Below, in pieces: positions 62,258-64,000 of a DNA stretch of 64,000 nucleotides. Below the pieces are notes generated by a model, which had not been told where the DNA came from, ran no database searches, and saw only the letters and a list, made by a program, of their open reading frames with translations. Positions within the stretch are counted from its first letter, which is position 1. Each line of letters starts with the position of its first letter. A program made the position numbers and the translations under genes. The DNA comes from G963664835 sp963664835 (lineage in GTDB: Bacteria; Chloroflexota; UBA6077; FW602-bin22; JBCLEL01): positions 62,001-126,000 of the forward strand of contig CAXXUG010000022.1 in NCBI GenBank assembly GCA_963664835.2, written 5' to 3'.

Positions 62258-63418
62258 TTGCTCACCGCCATTCTCGCTCACCCGATTCGATTCGGTGTGA
62301 TTCTGGTTTTCCTGACCATAGTTGTCTATTTTGTCGCCGGCCCAGGCAACCTGGCGCTCCGGACGGCTCTCCTCGTCCCCCACATTTTTCCTTCGGCGCC
62401 CGCCCGACCCTTGGCTTGGTTTACTCCCGCGCCAGTGGTCGAAACCGTCGAAATCAAATGGGCGACCGGCTCCGCTCTGGCAGACCTCTATCGCCCCAAT
62501 GACGGCAATGTCCACGGCGCGATGATCATCTATCTGGGCGTCCTGCCGGCCGGACGGGACGATCCACGATTGGTCCGGTTGGGAGACGGGTTCGCTCGAA
62601 TTGGCATAGTCACCCTCATTCCCGAGTCCCCGAGCCTCAAGGCCGGCAAGATCAGCGAAGAAGAGGTCGAGGAGCTTATCGCCGCATTCGATCTCCTCAG
62701 CGAGCTGGAGTACGTCGATCCCGATCGCGTCGGCGTTGCCGGGTTCTGCATCGGCGCCTCCATGGCAATGCTCGCTGCCCAGGACGAGCGTATCCGTGAT
62801 CGCATAGCCTTTATCAACAACTTCGACGGTTACCTGAACATGGAAGAGTACGTACTATCCATCGCTACTCGGTCCATCAAGCCGGAACCCGCCTCGGCCG
62901 GCGAGGAGCGCGCCCCCTGGGAGCCGGCTCCCAACGTTACCCGCATTCTGGTCGACCACCTTGTCGCTACGCTTGCCACGGAACAGGACCGCGAGTTGAC
63001 GCTGAGCTTGCTCGACGCCGGCTCCGCCACTCCGGAGCAGGTCTCCAAGCTGTCGCCAAATGCGCAGTCCATCCTGAAAATAATGTGGGCCGAGGATGCC
63101 GTCGAGGCTCAAAAGATCTTGTCCGAACTGCCTCCCGAGGCACGCGACTTGATGGAGCGACTATCCCCCGATACCAATCTCGATCGGCTCACCACCAAGA
63201 TGTTCATCATGCACGACCGCAACGACACCACAGTCCCATACGTCGAGTCACGCCGTTTGGCCCGGGCGCTTGACGAGATGGGCCGGCCGTCGGTTTATAC
63301 TGAGTTCGATCTCTTTAAGCATGTGGACCCCGTCCAGCCGCTCGAGCCCACCAAGATGGCTGGTGAGATCGGCCGTCTCTTTTGGCACATATATTCATTC
63401 CTTGGGGTCATTGCCTAG
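62258..63418 (+). CDS. Dienelactone hydrolase-like alpha/beta hydrolase, membrane-anchored
   Basis: A 386-residue protein with an N-terminal TM segment (~9-27) followed by an alpha/beta hydrolase domain. The nucleophile elbow is GFCIGAS, with Cys in place of Ser as in dienelactone hydrolases; the acid is in HDRNDTTVP and the His in KHVDP. A ~100-residue insertion between the elbow and the Asp region is helical and acidic, longer than in standard dienelactone hydrolase. The TTG at 62258 follows AGGAGG by five bases. The substrate is unknown. Confidence 0.78.
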   Translation: MLTAILAHPIRFGVILVFLTIVVYFVAGPGNLALRTALLVPHIFPSAPARPLAWFTPAPVVETVEIKWATGSALADLYRPNDGNVHGAMIIYLGVLPAGRDDPRLVRLGDGFARIGIVTLIPESPSLKAGKISEEEVEELIAAFDLLSELEYVDPDRVGVAGFCIGASMAMLAAQDERIRDRIAFINNFDGYLNMEEYVLSIATRSIKPEPASAGEERAPWEPAPNVTRILVDHLVATLATEQDRELTLSLLDAGSATPEQVSKLSPNAQSILKIMWAEDAVEAQKILSELPPEARDLMERLSPDTNLDRLTTKMFIMHDRNDTTVPYVESRRLARALDEMGRPSVYTEFDLFKHVDPVQPLEPTKMAGEIGRLFWHIYSFLGVIA

Positions 63419-63429
63419 TGCCCCACGTA

Positions 63430-63860
63430 CGAAAATGGACACTACCCGTCGCGCCCAACGCCTATTTCGTCATTCCAGCCCCTCACTTCGTCTTTGGTAC
63501 GAAAATGACTGTTCCCGCACTCCAGAATGGTGAGTCCGGCGAAGGCCGGAATCCAGGAGGGGCGGGGATGGGAAATGTAGCGCGGGGGCTTGTCCCCCGC
63601 TCCCAGCGGTCCGGCATGAAAGCCTGGTCCCGAGCCACCGTTCAGAAGACCCGCCAACCGGTGCCCCGATTTTCATCCCTTGGTGCGCCGGCTCCGGCGC
63701 GCATGAGGGATGGGTGCGAATATGACAATCCCCACCATGCATCGTGACTTCGAGGCCCGCAACTCCCCACACTCGTCATTTCTGCGCAGGCGGGAATCCA
63801 GGGGTGGCGGTGATGGGACATTTAGCGCGGGGGCTTGTCCCCCGTTCCCCACGGGGCCGG
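63430..63860. repeat. Dispersed hairpin repeat, cluster 6
   Basis: Pieces with TACGAAAATG at 63430 and 63498, a complete copy at 63576-63724 preceded by the TCCGGCGAAGGCCGGA hairpin, and a further GCGGGGGCTTGTCCCCCG stem near 63824-63844. The remainder to 64000 shows no gene. Confidence 0.7.
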
Positions 63861-64000
63861 AGGAAAGGCCGTCAACCAATGCCGTGAATCCTTCGCCCCC
63901 TTCTTCATCGCGCTCATGCGCCCTTCGCAACACCCCGACGAACCCCGGCAAGACGTGTAACGACTTACGAAAACCCGGCCTATCTCTTTTCTGGAGTGAA

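Overview
The window looks like chromosomal DNA of an uncultivated, moderately GC-rich bacterium, most likely a member of the Chloroflexota (SAR202/Dehalococcoidia-like). This is inferred from gene content. Two Tat-exported lipoproteins carry long Val-Glu-Lys linkers between lipobox and binding domain, a style I associate with this phylum. There are also several phytanoyl-CoA dioxygenase-like enzymes, xylose-isomerase-like TIM barrels, Gfo/Idh and HpcH-type enzymes, and sulfatase-like and glycosidase-like hydrolases. Strong Shine-Dalgarno sites followed by TTG starts are common.

Layout. 1-8.5 kb: the C-terminal part of an FtsH-family protease, a flavin reductase-like protein, an NDUFA9-like SDR followed by a family 9 glycosyltransferase, an ABM-domain protein with an HpcH/HpaI aldolase, a decayed DUF433/DUF5615 toxin-antitoxin pair, a TIM-barrel hydrolase-like protein and a TPR lipoprotein. 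9.2-18.5 kb: a minus-strand catabolic block (two tandem isomerase paralogues, a fluoroacetate-dehalogenase-like hydrolase, a PhyH oxygenase, an amidohydrolase, an SDR) and a solute-binding lipoprotein with a clear terminator. 18.9-22.7 kb: a PadR regulator with an operator over its -10 box, a frameshifted membrane partner, a 201-bp tandem repeat, a VapBC module and tRNA-Ser(UGA). 22.7-28.6 kb: isochorismatase-like hydrolase, GH36-like glycosidase, ICMT-like methyltransferase, PhyH, beta-carbonic anhydrase and a VOC protein.

28.7-30.1 kb is the most unusual part. It is a tRNA-Asn array in which only one of six copies has the GTT anticodon. Three full-length copies carry a 15-nt perfect hairpin in the anticodon arm, each behind its own sigma70-like promoter. 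Two half-copies are fused to GIY-YIG endonuclease sequence, so that the intact nuclease reads its last nine residues and its stop codon out of tRNA sequence.

30.3-43.6 kb: a second Tat lipoprotein, a sulfatase-like enzyme directly behind a decayed glycosidase-like remnant, a leaderless XRE regulator, a Gfo/Idh oxidoreductase, a CPBP protease pseudogene cut by an intact IS4-type element, and toxin-antitoxin genes. 43.8-64 kb is mostly housekeeping: class A PBP, lspA, class V aminotransferase with a C39-like peptidase, a YbhN-like and a TVP38-like membrane protein, a small YggX-like protein with added CxxC pairs, an IS110 element, a perfect parS site next to parB, a beta-hydroxyacid dehydrogenase, DUF2007 and a dienelactone-hydrolase-like protein.

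A dispersed hairpin repeat without coding potential occurs in at least six clusters (8.5, 15.9, 20.9, 49.0, 58 and 63.5 kb). Its stem varies with compensatory changes, so the fold rather than the sequence appears to be kept. At least nine genes or gene parts are broken (frameshift, deletion, IS insertion), which points to an actively reshuffling genome.
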